64,000 nucleotides of DNA from Nocardia sp. NBC_00403 (lineage in GTDB: Bacteria > Actinomycetota > Actinomycetes > Mycobacteriales > Mycobacteriaceae), in assembly GCF_036046055.1 (NCBI RefSeq), contig NZ_CP107939.1, forward strand, positions 2,046,001 through 2,110,000, written 5' to 3'. Below are positions 25,409 through 33,151 of the stretch, piece by piece; positions within the stretch are counted from its first letter, which is position 1; every line of letters starts with the position of its first letter. The translations under genes were made by a program, and so were the position numbers. Under the pieces are notes generated by a model. The model was not told the DNA's origin and did no database searches. It saw only the letters and a list, made by a program, of their open reading frames with translations.

Positions 25409-25504
25409 GCCACCTGTTCTACCGTCCGCCCCATGGGCCTGCTCCGGGCAGCCCCGTTCCGCCGGCCCGGTCACGCGGCGGGCCGATGACGGCGGTTGCT
25501 GTCC

Positions 25505-25535
25505 GATTCGGGTTCGGCACGTCGCGTACGGGCGT
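25505..25535 (+). repeat. 31-bp repeat, copy 1
   Basis: A GATTC-GGTTCGGCACGT-GCGT-GGG-GT pattern recurs at 26520-26550 with about 25 of 31 bases matching. Both copies precede plus-strand genes. Confidence 0.45.
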
Positions 25536-25588
25536 TTGACCTGCTGATGCCCGACACGCTCGTAGGTGTGGCGATCCAGCCGAGGTGA

Positions 25589-25594
25589 TAGGTT
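25589..25594 (+). promoter_or_regulatory. -10 box of the GT2 gene (leaderless)
   Basis: TAGGTT is seven bases before the ATG at 25602. Confidence 0.45.
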
Positions 25595-25601
25595 GCCCGG
25601 C

Positions 25602-26474
25602 ATGTCTCGCCGCGATGAGAAGACCGTCGGCCTTGTCTTGGTTACCTACCAGAGCGCAGAGGATCTGCCGCCGTTCTTGGCGTCGCTGACGGCGGCAGTC
25701 GAGCCGCTGACGGTCGATGTCGTCGGTGTCGACAACACATCCACCGACGGGAGCGCCGGCCTTGTCGAGCAGTTCGGCGGGACAGTTATCCGCAATCGCG
25801 AGAACGTCGGCCTGTCCACCGCAATCAACCAGGGTGCAGCCGCGACGAATGCCGAATGGATCCTGGTCGCCAACCCCGATACACACCTCGCACCGGGCTC
25901 GATAGCCGCGCTTGTCGAAACCGCTCGCACTGACGACAAGATCGGCATGATCGGACCGCAGGTGACCCGGCTCGACGGGACGCACTACCCGACCGGGCGC
26001 CGGTTCCCGTCGCTCGCGGTGGGCGTCGCGCATGCGCTGCTGGGCGGTGTGTGGCCAGGCAATCCCGCCACTCGGCGGTACTTCGGTGAGCCGGTGACCG
26101 CGGTGCGCGATGTCGACTGGATCTCCGGGTGCTGCATGCTATTCCGGCGTGCGGCGTTCGACGCCGTCGGTGGGTTCGACACCCGCTATTTCCTCTACTT
26201 CGAGGAAACCAAGATGGCACTCGACATGCACCGCGCCGGGTGGCGGGTCGTGCTGGACCCCACCGTCGAGATTCGCCACCGCGAAGGCGGCAGTATGCGG
26301 TCGGCCCCGTTCCGGAAGATCCGCAGCCACCACCGCAGCGCCTTGCGGTTCTACTGCGACTACCACCAGGGCTCGCCGTGGCTGCTGTTTGCCCCGCTGG
26401 TCGCGGCGGGCCTGCTGGTGCGTGGTGCGGTGTCGGTCCTGCGGACCGCAATCACGCAACGCCTGCGTCGCTAG
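25602..26474 (+). CDS. Family 2 glycosyltransferase (rhamnosyltransferase-like)
   Basis: 290 residues. The GT-A fold begins VGLVLVTYQSAEDLPPFL. The nucleotide-sugar Asp is in VGVDNTSTDGS, the metal-binding motif appears as VANPDTH, and the acceptor-site region is FLYFEETKMALDMHRAGW. This is the plan of WbbL-like rhamnosyltransferases, which add rhamnose to the GlcNAc-diphosphoprenyl linker of arabinogalactan. A C-terminal hydrophobic stretch (WLLFAPLVAAGLLVRG) suits membrane association. The gene symbol is withheld because other GT2 members share these motifs. Confidence 0.85.
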   Translation: MSRRDEKTVGLVLVTYQSAEDLPPFLASLTAAVEPLTVDVVGVDNTSTDGSAGLVEQFGGTVIRNRENVGLSTAINQGAAATNAEWILVANPDTHLAPGSIAALVETARTDDKIGMIGPQVTRLDGTHYPTGRRFPSLAVGVAHALLGGVWPGNPATRRYFGEPVTAVRDVDWISGCCMLFRRAAFDAVGGFDTRYFLYFEETKMALDMHRAGWRVVLDPTVEIRHREGGSMRSAPFRKIRSHHRSALRFYCDYHQGSPWLLFAPLVAAGLLVRGAVSVLRTAITQRLRR

Positions 26475-26519
26475 GTGAACGACTGCTCGGAGTGGTGAGC
26501 GGACGCCGGGTTACTGCCA

Positions 26520-26550
26520 GATTCCGGTTCGGCACGTAGCGTGTGGGTGT
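26520..26550 (+). repeat. 31-bp repeat, copy 2, containing a TAGCGT -10
   Basis: Second copy of the element at 25505. It includes TAGCGT at 26537-26542, six bases before the in-frame GTG at 26549, so it probably holds the promoter of the dead esterase gene. Confidence 0.45.
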
Positions 26551-26930
26551 GAATTCCGTTGCGTTGCACGGGGTCTTGTTCGCGCATGGCAAGGCGTCGG
26601 CAGCACTGTTGGCGATACCGGCCTTGCTCGGGTGCGCGATGCTCGTCGGTGCGCCACACGCGCACGCGGCGGATGTGCTCGATCGCGGCTCCGCCGATGC
26701 GGCGGGCGGCCGTCGGTACTACCTGCACGTGCCGCCGCGGGATCCGGCGGGAAACCGCTGCTGGTCTATCTGCACGGGTGCTGCTGATGCAGTCCGACCA
26801 TGGCCTCGATGTGCAGCGCGGCATGATGAATTTTCTGCTGGCCCACCGTCTCGGCGGCCCGGGCCGGGCGTGCGGCTGACCCGATCCGGGGTCGGGATAC
26901 GCGGGGGGTATCGGAGCCCGCGTTCCTGGC
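26549..26930 (+). pseudogene. Truncated secreted esterase / PHB-depolymerase-like pseudogene
   Basis: The first frame has a signal peptide (ALLAIPALLGCAMLVGAPHAHA) shown here only by its parts ALLAIPALLG and APHAHA, then GGRRYYLHVPPRDPAG. In another frame the expected continuation KPLLVYLHGC appears, followed by a premature TGA. LMQSD in a third position shows further shifting. The alpha/beta-hydrolase core (GxSxG, Asp, His) is absent. The gene is broken by frameshifts and 3' deletion just before the ArsR gene. Confidence 0.65.
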
Positions 26931-26931
26931 T

Positions 26932-26957
26932 TATTATCTGCGTATGAATGCAGATAA
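26932..26957 (+). promoter_or_regulatory. ArsR operator overlapping a leaderless start
   Basis: A perfect palindrome TTATCTGC-N8-GCAGATAA spans 26934-26957, with the ATG at 26944 in its centre. A -10 box TATTAT lies at 26932-26937, six bases before the ATG. Repressor binding would block both promoter and start. Confidence 0.7.
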
Positions 26958-27339
26958 CGAGCCATTAGCTCCGCCCTTGGCGGAGGATCAGGTGGGGCTG
27001 GTTGTCGAGGTGTTCCGGATGCTGGCCGATGCGACCCGGGTGCAGGTGCTGTGGGCACTGGTCGATCGCGAGCTATCGGTCAACGACCTGGCCGGGCACA
27101 TCGGGAAGCCCGCGCCGTCGGTGTCCCAGCACCTGTCCAAGCTGCGGATGGCGCGATTGGTCCGAACTCGACGGGCCGGGACGACGATCTTCTACAGCCT
27201 GGAGAACGAACACGTCCGGCAACTGGTCATGGACGCGGTCTATAACGCCGAGCACGCGGGTCCTGGTATCCCGCCGCATCACCGCAGCGTCACGGCGGTG
27301 CGCGAGTTGCCCGCAGGGGATCGGGCGGTGTCGGAATGA
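26944..27339 (+). CDS. ArsR/SmtB-family metal-responsive repressor
   Basis: 131 residues. The winged helix runs from about residue 17 to 95: ADATRVQVLWALVDRELSV, then the recognition helix PSVSQHLSKLRMARLVRTRR. His residues in the C-terminal part (EHVRQL, YNAEHAGPG, PPHHRS) may form a metal site. It overlaps the CDF exporter by 4 bp, so it is almost certainly its metal sensor. Actinobacterial relatives sense Ni/Co or Zn. The palindrome across its own start implies autorepression released by metal. The metal itself cannot be read from sequence. Confidence 0.92.
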   Translation: MNADNEPLAPPLAEDQVGLVVEVFRMLADATRVQVLWALVDRELSVNDLAGHIGKPAPSVSQHLSKLRMARLVRTRRAGTTIFYSLENEHVRQLVMDAVYNAEHAGPGIPPHHRSVTAVRELPAGDRAVSE

Positions 27340-28643
27340 GCCACGAGCGCAATGGTTTCCGCTGGCGCGGACTCGACCTGCTGCACCGATACGGCCACGC
27401 CCAGAGCCCACTCGCCGGCCGAGACGGCAACGGGCACATGCACAGTGCTGCGGACGGCCACGATCACCCGCACGGCTCCGAACCTGCTCACGGCCACGCC
27501 CACGACCATGTAGAGGGCCGCGGGCACGACCACGATGTGCACGACCACGGCCATGCCCATGAGAACGGCCACGGTCACGGGCATGGCAAGGCCGTTGCGC
27601 ATGACCATGACCAGGCCGGTGCGCGTGACCACGACCGTGCACAACACGGTGGCCATGGACACGAGCATGTGCACGACCATGGACACGAGCACGATCACCC
27701 GGACGGCTTACGGGGCATCCTGCGGGAGATCTTCGCCCCGCACAGCCATGACGCCGCCGACAGCGTCGATGATGCGTTGGAGGCCAGTGCGGTCGGCATT
27801 CGAGCGGTGAAGATCAGTCTCGGCGTGCTCGGGGCGACGGCGCTGGTGCAGGTGCTGATCGTTGCGATGTCCGGGTCGGTGGCGTTGGCGGCGGACACCG
27901 TTCACAACTTTTCCGACGCGTTGACCGCGGTGCCGCTGTGGATCGCGTTCGCGCTGGGGCGGCGGGCGGCCACCAGCCGCTATACCTATGGGTTCGGGCG
28001 CGCAGAGGATCTCGCGGGCCTGTTCGTGGTCGCCATGATCGCGTTGTCGGCGTTGATCGCCGGGTACGAGGCGGTGCGGCGACTGCTGGATCCGGTGCCG
28101 ATCGAGCATCTCGGGTGGGTTGCCGCGGCCGGGGTGATCGGATTCCTCGGAAACGAGACGGTGGCGCTGTATCGGATCAGGGTGGGGCGGCGGATCGGTT
28201 CGGCCGCGCTTGTCGCCGACGGCCTGCATGCGCGAACCGATGGATTCACCTCGCTGGCAGTGCTTTTCGGGGTTGCCGGGATGGCGCTCGGGTTCCCGTT
28301 GGCCGATCCTGTCGTCGGACTGCTGATCACCGTCGCCATCCTCGCGGTGCTACGCACCGCCGCCCGGGATGTGTTCCGCCGCTTGATGGACGGCGTGGAA
28401 CCGAATTTGGTGGCCACCGCGGAGCAGGCGCTTGTTGCCGAGCCGGGTGTGCTCGGTGTGCGCAGCCTTCGGATGCGCTGGATCGGTCATCGCCTGCACG
28501 CCGATGTGGAGTTGGACGTCGCTGCATCCACCTCTCTCGCCGATGCGCACCGGGTGGCGCACGGCGCCGAGCACACCCTCACCCACGCGGTCCCCAAGTT
28601 GGACACCGCCCTGGTCCACGCCTATCCCGCGCATTCGGGCTGA
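27336..28643 (+). CDS. Cation diffusion facilitator exporter with a very His-rich N-terminus
   Basis: 435 residues. The first 138 residues hold about 35 histidines, mostly in HxH and HDH runs alternating with Gly and Asp. The CDF body follows from about 150: helices with ADTVHNFSDAL and later ADGLHARTDGF give the paired HxxxD transport sites. The C-terminal cytoplasmic domain is about residues 340-430 (HRLHADVELDV). These proteins exchange H+ for Zn, Co or Ni at the membrane. The His-rich region is much longer than the usual loop and probably stores or delivers metal. The start overlaps the ArsR stop by 4 bp. Confidence 0.92.
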   Translation: MSHERNGFRWRGLDLLHRYGHAQSPLAGRDGNGHMHSAADGHDHPHGSEPAHGHAHDHVEGRGHDHDVHDHGHAHENGHGHGHGKAVAHDHDQAGARDHDRAQHGGHGHEHVHDHGHEHDHPDGLRGILREIFAPHSHDAADSVDDALEASAVGIRAVKISLGVLGATALVQVLIVAMSGSVALAADTVHNFSDALTAVPLWIAFALGRRAATSRYTYGFGRAEDLAGLFVVAMIALSALIAGYEAVRRLLDPVPIEHLGWVAAAGVIGFLGNETVALYRIRVGRRIGSAALVADGLHARTDGFTSLAVLFGVAGMALGFPLADPVVGLLITVAILAVLRTAARDVFRRLMDGVEPNLVATAEQALVAEPGVLGVRSLRMRWIGHRLHADVELDVAASTSLADAHRVAHGAEHTLTHAVPKLDTALVHAYPAHSG

Positions 28644-28671
28644 CCTCGGGAAACTGATGGCAGTCGCCTAT

Positions 28672-28703
28672 AGGTGGCGGCACAAAGTTTTCCAGCGCCA
28701 CCT
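28672..28703 (+). promoter_or_regulatory. Inverted repeat between the CDF and acyl-CoA ligase genes
   Basis: AGGTGGCG (28672-28679) and CGCCACCT (28696-28703) with a 16-nt loop. It may end the metal operon or serve as an operator of the ligase gene. No T-run follows. Confidence 0.4.
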
Positions 28704-28796
28704 CGGGTGCGGCCTACCGTTGGGTAGCATCGCCGATGTGATGTGGCTCATGGTCGATATGCCGGTAGGCCAGCCACCGAAGGAAGAGGAGTTCCG

Positions 28797-30434
28797 ATGT
28801 TGAGCACCATGCAGGACGAGCCGTTGTCGCTGGCGACGTTGCTGCGCTATGCATCGACGTTCATGGGTGATTCCACCGTGTCCACCTGGACCGGGTCCGA
28901 TGTGCGCACCATGACCTATCGCGAGCTGGGGGCCGAGTCGGCCCGGCTGGCGAATGCGCTGCGCGGGTTCGGGATCGGCATCGGTGATCGTGTCGGCACG
29001 TTCATGTGGAACAACAACGAGCACATGGTCGCCTACATCGCGGTGCCCGCGATGGGGGCGGTACTGCACGCGCTCAATATCCGGCTCTTCCCCGAGCAGG
29101 TGGTCTACGTGGCCAATCACGCCGAGGACCAGGTGGTCATCGTCGATGGCACGCTGCTGCCGATGTTCGCCCAGTACCTGCCGAACCTGAAGACGGTTCG
29201 CCACGTGATCGTGGCCAACGGTGACGCCGCCGCGTTGGAGGCGCCCGCCGGGGTGCAGGTGCACTCTTACACCGAGTTGCTCGCCGCGCAGTCGGACTCC
29301 TACGACTTCCCGGTGATCGACGAACGATCCGCCGCCGCAATGTGTTACACCTCCGGCACCACCGGCGACCCGAAGGGCGTTGTGTATTCGCACCGCTCCA
29401 ACTGGCTGCACGCCATGCAGGTGTGCTCGCCGAACAGCATGGGTTTCACCGAGGCCGACGATGTGCTCGCCATCGTCCCGCTGTTCCACGCCAACGCGTG
29501 GGGCCTGCCCTACGCGGCACTGATGTCCGGGGCGAATGTGCTGATGCCCGACCGTTTCCTGCAGCCGGGGCCGCTGCTGGAGCTGATGGCATCGCAAAAG
29601 CCCACCTTCGGCGCCGCCGTGCCGACCATCTGGGGTGGCGTGCTTGCCGGCCTGGCCGCGAAGCCGCAGGACATCTCGCATCTGCGAACGGTGGTGGTCG
29701 GTGGCTCGGCGGTGCCGCCGTCGATGATGCGGGCGTTCCAGGAAAAGCACGGCGTGAAGATTCTGCACGCCTGGGGCATGACCGAAACCTCGCCGCTCGG
29801 CAGCGTCGCGCATCCGCCCGCCGGCGCCACCGGTGAGCAGGAGTGGGCCTATCGCTTCACCCAGGGCCGATTCCCGGCGAACGTGCAGGCGCGGCTGGTC
29901 GCCGATGACGGCAGCGTGGTGCCCAATGATGGAGAAGCGTTGGGTGAGCTGGAGGTTCGCGGGCCCTGGATCACCGCGTCCTATTATTCGCCGGACGGGT
30001 CATCGGTCGATCCGGACAAGTTCGATGACGGTTGGCTGCGCACCGGCGATGTCGGCAAGATCAGCCCGAACGGCTACCTCACGCTGGTCGATCGGTCCAA
30101 GGACGTGATCAAGTCCGGCGGCGAGTGGATCTCCTCGGTGGACCTGGAGAACGCGGTCGTGGGTCATCCGGCCGTTGCCGAGGCCGTGGTCATCGGCGTC
30201 CCGGACGAGAAGTGGGACGAACGCCCGCTGGTCGCCATCGTGTTGCGGGAAGATGCCGAGGCCAAGCCGGAGGAGCTGCGCGAATTCCTGGCCGACAAGT
30301 TCGCCAAATGGCAACTGCCGGAACACTGGACCTTCATTGCGGAGGTGCCGAAGACCAGTGTCGGCAAGTTCGACAAGAAGCGCCTGCGTGCCCAGTACGC
30401 CGACGGCGAGCTGACGATCACCACCCTGTCCTGA
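28797..30434 (+). CDS. Long-chain fatty-acid-CoA ligase (FadD-like)
   Basis: 545 residues from the ATG at 28797 with AGGAAGAGGA upstream. ANL superfamily: the P-loop is YTSGTTGDPKGV, the A5-type motif WGMTETSP, the A8 region GDVGKISPNGYLTLVDRSKD, and the adenylating Lys in TSVGKFDKKRL. It activates fatty acids to acyl-AMP and then acyl-CoA. It is separate from the NRPS locus (4 kb away) and convergent with the SCO5389 gene, so a housekeeping lipid role is more likely. It could nevertheless feed acyl-CoA to other pathways. Confidence 0.92.
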   Translation: MLSTMQDEPLSLATLLRYASTFMGDSTVSTWTGSDVRTMTYRELGAESARLANALRGFGIGIGDRVGTFMWNNNEHMVAYIAVPAMGAVLHALNIRLFPEQVVYVANHAEDQVVIVDGTLLPMFAQYLPNLKTVRHVIVANGDAAALEAPAGVQVHSYTELLAAQSDSYDFPVIDERSAAAMCYTSGTTGDPKGVVYSHRSNWLHAMQVCSPNSMGFTEADDVLAIVPLFHANAWGLPYAALMSGANVLMPDRFLQPGPLLELMASQKPTFGAAVPTIWGGVLAGLAAKPQDISHLRTVVVGGSAVPPSMMRAFQEKHGVKILHAWGMTETSPLGSVAHPPAGATGEQEWAYRFTQGRFPANVQARLVADDGSVVPNDGEALGELEVRGPWITASYYSPDGSSVDPDKFDDGWLRTGDVGKISPNGYLTLVDRSKDVIKSGGEWISSVDLENAVVGHPAVAEAVVIGVPDEKWDERPLVAIVLREDAEAKPEELREFLADKFAKWQLPEHWTFIAEVPKTSVGKFDKKRLRAQYADGELTITTLS

Positions 30435-30446
30435 GCTCACCGCAGC

Positions 30447-30485
30447 AGGCCCGGCGCGGGCGAAATATATTGCCGCGCCGGGCCT
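30447..30485. terminator. Bidirectional terminator between convergent genes
   Basis: A perfect 13-bp GC-rich stem (AGGCCCGGCGCGG / CCGCGCCGGGCCT) encloses an AT-rich 13-nt loop. It lies exactly between the acyl-CoA ligase and the convergent SCO5389 gene. Confidence 0.8.
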
Positions 30486-30500
30486 GTGTGATGCTGCCGA

Positions 30501-30893
30501 TCAGCAGTTACGAAGTTCCGGGCTCTGATTGAGCAGTTGAGCGCGGGTGCCGATGAACGTGCTGTAGGTCTCGCCGCCGACCGCGGACAGCGGGAAGGCC
30601 GCGACTCGGTGACAGTTCTGGAAGGCGAGTTTCACGCCGAAGTGCCGTTCCAAGCCGCCGCGGATCGCGTCGGAGGCCATGGCACGCAGCAGTTGACCGC
30701 GCGCCACTTCGTCCGGCGGCGGAACCACGTTGTCGGCGTATTCCTCGGTGCCGGAGTGCAGTTCACCGGCCACCCGGCTGACTACCTCCCAGGCGTAGGG
30801 CAATGAATTGCGAACACATTCGACGAATTCCGCGTCGTCGACCTCGCCACGTTCGGCGCGTTCGAGTAGTGCGGTGGGAACATCGAGGGACAT
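30501..30893 (-). CDS. SCO5389 family protein
   Basis: 130 residues from the ATG at 30893 with GGAGGAG upstream; the longer frame is unnecessary. The sequence MSLDVPTALLERAERGEVDD, the middle VVPPPDEVARGQLLRAMAS and the end LLNQSPELRNC match a small conserved actinobacterial family named after SCO5389. Its biochemical role is not established. Conserved cysteines (FVECVRNS, FQNCHR, the final C) could bind metal or form a disulfide. It is probably monocistronic, with its own promoter facing the nitronate monooxygenase end. Confidence 0.85.
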   Translation of the reverse strand: MSLDVPTALLERAERGEVDDAEFVECVRNSLPYAWEVVSRVAGELHSGTEEYADNVVPPPDEVARGQLLRAMASDAIRGGLERHFGVKLAFQNCHRVAAFPLSAVGGETYSTFIGTRAQLLNQSPELRNC

Positions 30894-30962
30894 AGCGCTC
30901 TCCTCCGGGGATGAGGTGGATGGCGGATGCGATGCCCTAAGCATTCTAATCGAAAGTGGTTG

Positions 30963-32027
30963 TCAACAATCCAGGATTCGTCGTGAAAGTGCCCGTTTCA
31001 GAGCGGTTTTCGTATCGGAGGCCAGGGTGTGGACCAGTTCGCGGGCCGGTAGCTCAGAGGTGAGAGCGTGCGTCTGACCGGCCCACAGATTCACTTCCTC
31101 CGGATTGCCCGCTGCCCTCGCGGCGGCCCGCAGCGGCGCGGTGGCGAAGTGGATTTCCGGATAGGCAACCGGCGCCGTCGCGGTGTGTTCGTCCAGGAAC
31201 CGGTTGCGCAGGCCGCGAGCCCGGCGACCGGTGAACGCGCGGGTCAGCATGGTCGCAGTGGTGGAGTCGACGGCGGCGCGGTGCATCGGGCTGGTGCCCG
31301 CTTCGGGGCAGCGCAGAAATGCGGTGCCGAGCTGGGCGGCGGCCGCGCCCGCGGCCAGTGTCGCCGCGATCCCCGCGCCGGTGCCGATGCCGCCGGCGGC
31401 GACCATCGGGAGTTCGACGCTGGTGGTGAGGATCTGAAGCAGCGCGAGTAGCCCCAGCGGGTCGACGTTGTCGTCGGCGACCCGGTCGACGAAGGTGGCG
31501 CGATGTCCGCCTGCCTCGGCGCCCTGAGCGATGAGCACGTCGGCCCCTGCCTCGGCCGCGATGTGCGCCTCGGCGGCGGAGGTGACCGTCACCCATGCTT
31601 CCGACCCGGCCGCGTGCAGTCGGGCGATCTCGGCGGCGGTCGGACAGCCGAAGGTGAAGGTGACCACCGCGACGGGAGCCGCGACGAGCAGTTCCAGCTT
31701 CGCGTCCCAGTCGTCGGTGTCGTACTTCGGCGTGCCGAGCTCGTGCGTCGCGCCGAGCTCGGCCAGATAGCCGGCGAAGGCGGTGGGCGGCGTCGGCGGT
31801 CCGGGAGTGAACAAGTTGACGCCGAACGGCGCGGTGGTCAGCTCGCGGGTCGCGGCGAGGCGCGCCGCGGTGTCGTCCGCGCTCAGGTAGCCGGCGGCCA
31901 GCAGGCCGAGTCCGCCCGCCGCGGATACGGCCGCGGTCAGCTCGGGAGTGGAGGGTCCGCCTGCCATCGGGGCCAGCACGATCGGGACGCGCATTTCGTC
32001 GATGATCACGGTCCCAGTGTCGCTCAT
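30963..32027 (-). CDS. Nitronate monooxygenase family FMN enzyme
   Basis: 354 residues from the ATG at 32027; the frame is open to 32108 but the family motif starts here (MRVPIVLAPMAGGPSTPEL). TIM-barrel flavoenzyme of the 2-nitropropane dioxygenase type: FMN contacts include AQGAEAGGHR, with the catalytic His, and VAAGGIGTGAGIAATLAAG. It oxidises toxic nitronates such as propionate 3-nitronate using O2. No strong ribosome binding site is visible. No partner gene is evident. Confidence 0.9.
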   Translation of the reverse strand: MSDTGTVIIDEMRVPIVLAPMAGGPSTPELTAAVSAAGGLGLLAAGYLSADDTAARLAATRELTTAPFGVNLFTPGPPTPPTAFAGYLAELGATHELGTPKYDTDDWDAKLELLVAAPVAVVTFTFGCPTAAEIARLHAAGSEAWVTVTSAAEAHIAAEAGADVLIAQGAEAGGHRATFVDRVADDNVDPLGLLALLQILTTSVELPMVAAGGIGTGAGIAATLAAGAAAAQLGTAFLRCPEAGTSPMHRAAVDSTTATMLTRAFTGRRARGLRNRFLDEHTATAPVAYPEIHFATAPLRAAARAAGNPEEVNLWAGQTHALTSELPARELVHTLASDTKTALKRALSRRILDC

Positions 32028-32122
32028 CTGGACGGTTGACCCCGGCCTACCTGCGATTTCTCGAGAGAAGGTTGCGGAATGGTCACGACGGGGTAGAGTT
32101 CCCGTCACAACGGATGCCGAAA

Positions 32123-32155
32123 CGTTACATAGTCCGGAGTTGCCAGATCGTTACA
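32123..32155 (+). promoter_or_regulatory. CGTTACA repeats upstream of the M23 peptidase
   Basis: CGTTACA occurs at 32123-32129 and 32149-32155, and GTTGC at 32139 is 11 bp from the second GTTAC. MtrA, which controls wall hydrolases in actinobacteria, prefers GTTAC-like direct repeats with such spacing. This is only a candidate site. Confidence 0.35.
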
Positions 32156-32219
32156 AACGGTGTGGTTCCGGCCCGGGATTCGTTGACCACCAATGTAGGT
32201 CGGAAGCTAGGACGCAGCT

Positions 32220-33077
32220 GTGTCGCACCATCGTGTAGGCCCCAGTTCCATAACCGTGATGAGCCTCATCGGCGACGGTGTTTCGGGTCGGCCGACGCGG
32301 CATCGCGCCGAGTCGACCACGACCGAGCGGGTGAAGGTCGCCGCAGGCGTTGCGGTCGCGGCGAGCGCGCTGCTCGGCACCGCGACCCAGGTTGCCCCGG
32401 CGATCGCAGCACCGCTGCTGCCCGGCTCCCATGACGCCGACGAAGCTTCCACTCCCATCAGTTTCAAGGGCACCGGCTCGCAACCGGTCTCGGAGGCCAG
32501 GGCCGCCGCGACTCTCGTCGCCGAGTCGCTCCCCGTGCCGCAGGTCGCGAAGCCGATTGCCGCGCCGGTCGCCGCCCCGTTCGGCATCGGCAACCTGCCG
32601 CCGGAGATCGCGGGCCCGCTGGCCCAGGTCGAGCAGATCCTGAAGGGCGCGCAGCAGCAGCTCGCGCCCGCCCCCGCGGTTCGCCCGGTCGCCGGTGCGA
32701 TCAGCTCCGGATACGGCAGCCGGTGGGGCGAGTTCCACTACGGCCTCGACTTCGCCGATCAGCTCGGCGCTCCGATTCACTCGGTGAGCAACGGCACCGT
32801 CATCGAGGCCGGCCCGGCGTCGGGCTTCGGCCTGTGGGTCCGCGTGCAGCAGGACGACGGCACCGTCGCGGTCTACGGGCACGTGAACGAGATGCTGGTG
32901 CGCGAGGGGCAGCGGGTCAACGCGGGCGATGTCATCGCCACCGTCGGCAACCGCGGCAACTCGACCGGTCCGCACCTGCACCTGGAGATCTGGGACCAAG
33001 CGGGAAGCAAGATCGACCCGATGCCCTACCTGGCCTCCAAAGGTGTTCCCCTGCAGTGGGGCCCGTCGGCGCACTGA
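32220..33077 (+). CDS. Secreted M23-family metallopeptidase
   Basis: 285 residues from a GTG at 32220; an ATG at 32259 is an equally possible start. A hydrophobic segment (VKVAAGVAVAASALLGTATQ) ending AIAAP is the likely signal peptide. The M23 (lysostaphin-like) domain covers about residues 160-280: first zinc motif HYGLDFAD, second HLHLEIWD, with GDVIATVGNRGNSTGP between. It cleaves wall cross-bridges or stem peptides and supports growth or division. A Pro/Ala-rich linker precedes the domain. CGTTACA repeats upstream suggest MtrA-type control. Confidence 0.9.
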   Translation: MSHHRVGPSSITVMSLIGDGVSGRPTRHRAESTTTERVKVAAGVAVAASALLGTATQVAPAIAAPLLPGSHDADEASTPISFKGTGSQPVSEARAAATLVAESLPVPQVAKPIAAPVAAPFGIGNLPPEIAGPLAQVEQILKGAQQQLAPAPAVRPVAGAISSGYGSRWGEFHYGLDFADQLGAPIHSVSNGTVIEAGPASGFGLWVRVQQDDGTVAVYGHVNEMLVREGQRVNAGDVIATVGNRGNSTGPHLHLEIWDQAGSKIDPMPYLASKGVPLQWGPSAH

Positions 33078-33139
33078 TTATTGTTGCCCGGCTTGATGTT
33101 CGGCGGATCGCAAGCCTCACGCGAACACCAATCGGTCGT

Positions 33140-33145
33140 TAGGCT
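33140..33145 (+). promoter_or_regulatory. -10 box of the LuxR-type regulator (leaderless)
   Basis: TAGGCT is six bases before the GTG at 33152, a leaderless arrangement. Confidence 0.5.
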
Positions 33146-33151
33146 CTGGCG

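Noticed and set aside
27279..27698. Minus-strand ORF rich in Val and Met opposite the His-rich region
   Set aside because: It is the direct antisense of CAC/GAC-rich codons and would give an artificial hydrophobic protein.
28797..30434. Acyl-CoA ligase as a starter loader of the NRPS
   Set aside because: It lies 4 kb away behind unrelated genes, is closed by its own terminator, and no NRPS here begins with a starter C domain that would accept an acyl chain.
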